Of a stretch of DNA of 64,000 nucleotides, positions 62,724 through 64,000 are shown piece by piece (the stretch's first letter is position 1; each line of letters opens with the position of its first letter). A model generated the notes under the pieces. The model was given only the letters and a program-made list of their open reading frames with translations. It made no database searches and was not told the DNA's origin. Location: positions 465,596 through 529,595 of the forward strand of contig NZ_JACSUD010000001.1 in the NCBI RefSeq assembly GCF_014385435.1, read 5' to 3'. Both the position numbers and the translations under genes were made by a program. This stretch comes from Alloprevotella sp. Lung230. GTDB taxonomy: Bacteria; Bacteroidota; Bacteroidia; Bacteroidales; Bacteroidaceae.

Positions 62724-62954
62724 ATGGACAAATCAAATCTTGACAAGATGCTCGAAGCAGTGCTTCTTGATGAGCAGTTAATGAAGTTTGGCAAGTATGA
62801 GGCTTATGAAGTCGGTAATATTTATCAAGCTTTAGAGTCTGACAATTACGTTATTAATGTAGTTGCCCAAATTATAAAAAGATGCTCTGAGGATGGCGCA
62901 AAGGAAAGCGAAATCTGGAGGGAAATTAATGACTATTTAAAAAGAAACGTATGA
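62724..62954 (+). CDS. Small acidic helical protein of the operon
   Basis: A 76-residue protein: MDKSNLDKMLEAVLLDEQLMKFGKYEAYEVGNIYQALESDNYVINVVAQIIKRC and EIWREINDYLKRNV. It is all-helical and unrecognised. It starts 2 bp after the helicase stop and overlaps the next gene by 4 bp (ATGA), so it is certainly part of the operon. It does not look like DndE, whose short sequence is basic. A small adaptor for the SMC-like protein is one guess. Confidence 0.75.
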   Translation: MDKSNLDKMLEAVLLDEQLMKFGKYEAYEVGNIYQALESDNYVINVVAQIIKRCSEDGAKESEIWREINDYLKRNV

Positions 62955-64000
62955 TTATAAAGGAATTACGAATCAAGAATTTCCGGAGCTACTATGGCGA
63001 TAATAATCGTTTTGTCTTTTCGGATGGTCTTACTCTAATTATCGGTGACAATGGCGATGGTAAGACAACTTTCTTTGAAGCACTCCAGTGGTTATTCAAT
63101 ACTACTGTAGATAAAGGAAGTATGGACCATGTTTCAGAAATGAGAAAATCAAAACTGGAAATCGGTGAATCAGATGAAGTAACAGTTTCGATGCTATTTG
63201 AACATGACGGTGAGAAGAGTGTTGAGAAGTCATTTTCATTTGAACGCACAGGAGAAGATACATTTAAGGTTGGCACCCTTATGTATCGAGGCTTTGAAAC
63301 CAATAATTCAGAGCGCGTTTCTGTTAATGGTAAAGCCCTAATCGACAGATGCTATGATGCCTTCATACAGCGTTTTAGTATGTTCAAGGGAGAATCTGAG
63401 CTTAATGTATTTGACAGTCCAACTGCCCTGAAGGATTTGGTAGATAAATTTTCTGATATTCGTCAGTTCGATAAGCTTGAAGAGTTCTCAGCATCATTTG
63501 CACAGAAAGCAAATACGGCATATCTCAGACAGATTAAGTCTGATGAAAAAGTTTCAAAAGAAGCAAGTTCATTGGAACTTAGAATTAAGCATAAAGCTGA
63601 TGAAATAAGTCAAACCAAGACAGATATTAAAGAAAAGACCCACTCGTTAGAGTTGTTTACGACCAAGCTTTCTCAATTGGAACAGAGTCAGGAGACCTCT
63701 GAACGATACAAGGACATTTCAAATCGCCTTAAGACCAAACAGGAAAAAGCGACGAGATTAAAAGCTCAAATTGGAATGGTAGACTATAACCATAGTCTGC
63801 TTGATAAATTGTGGATTCTGGGTGCGTTTCCTCCAATCCTTAAAGAGTTTCAACAAAAATGTTCTGCTCTAAGTAAGGAAAAACGTCAACTCGAACGAGA
63901 TTTCGATAAGCAGCAGGCAGCAGCGAAAGCGAAGCTTGATACAATCAAAGAATTACAAGGTGTGCTAATTAATGGTGCAACTGAACTTCCATGGTATTTA
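62951..64000 (+). CDS. DndD-like SMC/Rad50-type ATPase, cut by the window edge
   Basis: Open from the ATG at 62951 to the end (at least 350 residues). IIKELRIKNFRSYYGDNNRFVFSDGLTLIIGDNGDGKTTFFEALQWLF holds the Walker A (residues 32-40). FIQRFSMFKGESELNVFDSPTALKDLVDKFSDIRQFDKLEEFS is the DndD/Rad50-like lobe, followed by a long coiled coil from about residue 190 (SKEASSLELRIKHKADEISQ, KTHSLELFTTKLSQLEQSQ). DndD proteins act with DndC, often as ATPases that open or sense DNA. The second half of the ATPase and any genes after it are outside the window. Confidence 0.85.
   Translation, partial: MIIKELRIKNFRSYYGDNNRFVFSDGLTLIIGDNGDGKTTFFEALQWLFNTTVDKGSMDHVSEMRKSKLEIGESDEVTVSMLFEHDGEKSVEKSFSFERTGEDTFKVGTLMYRGFETNNSERVSVNGKALIDRCYDAFIQRFSMFKGESELNVFDSPTALKDLVDKFSDIRQFDKLEEFSASFAQKANTAYLRQIKSDEKVSKEASSLELRIKHKADEISQTKTDIKEKTHSLELFTTKLSQLEQSQETSERYKDISNRLKTKQEKATRLKAQIGMVDYNHSLLDKLWILGAFPPILKEFQQKCSALSKEKRQLERDFDKQQAAAKAKLDTIKELQGVLINGATELPWYL

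Noticed and set aside
62724..62954. 76-residue protein considered as DndE
   Set aside because: Size alone is similar; the sequence is acidic and helical without the DndE pattern.
1..64000. tRNA and rRNA genes
   Set aside because: I looked for cloverleaf-like and rRNA-like segments in the gaps and saw none I could support by eye; a covariance search would be decisive.

Overview
The window is a stretch of a Bacteroidetes chromosome, most likely order Bacteroidales and probably close to Prevotellaceae. The evidence is the housekeeping gene order dnaN-coaBC-DUF4835-recN, the sufC-sufD-sufS run, DUF1460, DUF1896, DUF3408, Bacteroides-type MobA/MobB/coupling-protein genes, and promoters of the Bacteroidetes form (TTTG, 19-20 bp spacer, TAnnTTTG) upstream of sufC and pgi. 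Two base compositions alternate: GC-rich core DNA (about 21.1-33.1 kb and 38.9-48.3 kb) and clearly AT-richer accessory DNA. I cannot name the species.

Layout. 1-3.1 kb: an AT-rich secreted-protein cluster (possible cysteine peptidase C-terminus, lipoprotein, clostripain-type C11 peptidase lipoprotein, small lipoprotein). 3.1-12.3 kb: a decayed mobilizable element, with an IS982 remnant fused to a group II intron fragment, the intron sitting in a coupling-protein gene, a frameshifted relaxase, an intact MobA, an oriT-like inverted repeat, DUF3408, two excisionase-like HTH proteins, DUF1896 and two tyrosine recombinases. 12.3-13.9 kb: the C-terminal part of a large element-borne helicase/methylase protein. 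14.0-16.2 kb: a MORC-like GHKL ATPase fused to a PD-(D/E)XK domain, led by a small XRE regulator. 16.3-19.5 kb: a second integrative element end (four excisionase-like HTH genes, a RhuM-like gene, a third recombinase). 19.8-21.0 kb: a possible nuclease. 21.2-28.0 kb: core genes dnaN, coaBC, DUF4835, recN and a protease/TPR protein. 28.6-33.1 kb: a sialic acid catabolic operon (mutarotase, MFS transporter, lyase, epimerase). 33.3-37.7 kb: a BcgI-like restriction-modification locus with a Bro-N/Fic gene and an XRE regulator. 37.8-38.7 kb: IS remnants. 38.9-48.3 kb: sufC, sufD, sufS, ybjQ, rnhB, priA, DUF1460 and pgi. 48.9-53.4 kb: a nuclease, damaged genes, and an AAA ATPase/nuclease pair whose XRE gene is cut by an intact IS1380-family element with an AATT target duplication. 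55.1-64.0 kb (runs off the edge): a tightly coupled operon of XRE, DUF4007, a large P-loop ATPase, a DndC-like PAPS-reductase-family protein, a PLD/DEAH helicase, a small protein and a DndD-like SMC ATPase.

The accessory regions read as a defence island. Four separate modules (14-16, 33-38, 51-53 and 55-64 kb) are each preceded by a short XRE protein, and three of these regulators are close paralogues. The last operon is the best candidate for an incompletely described system: it combines sulfur-transfer chemistry of the DNA phosphorothioation type with a helicase and large ATPases, but shows no DndB, DndE or PglZ inside the window.
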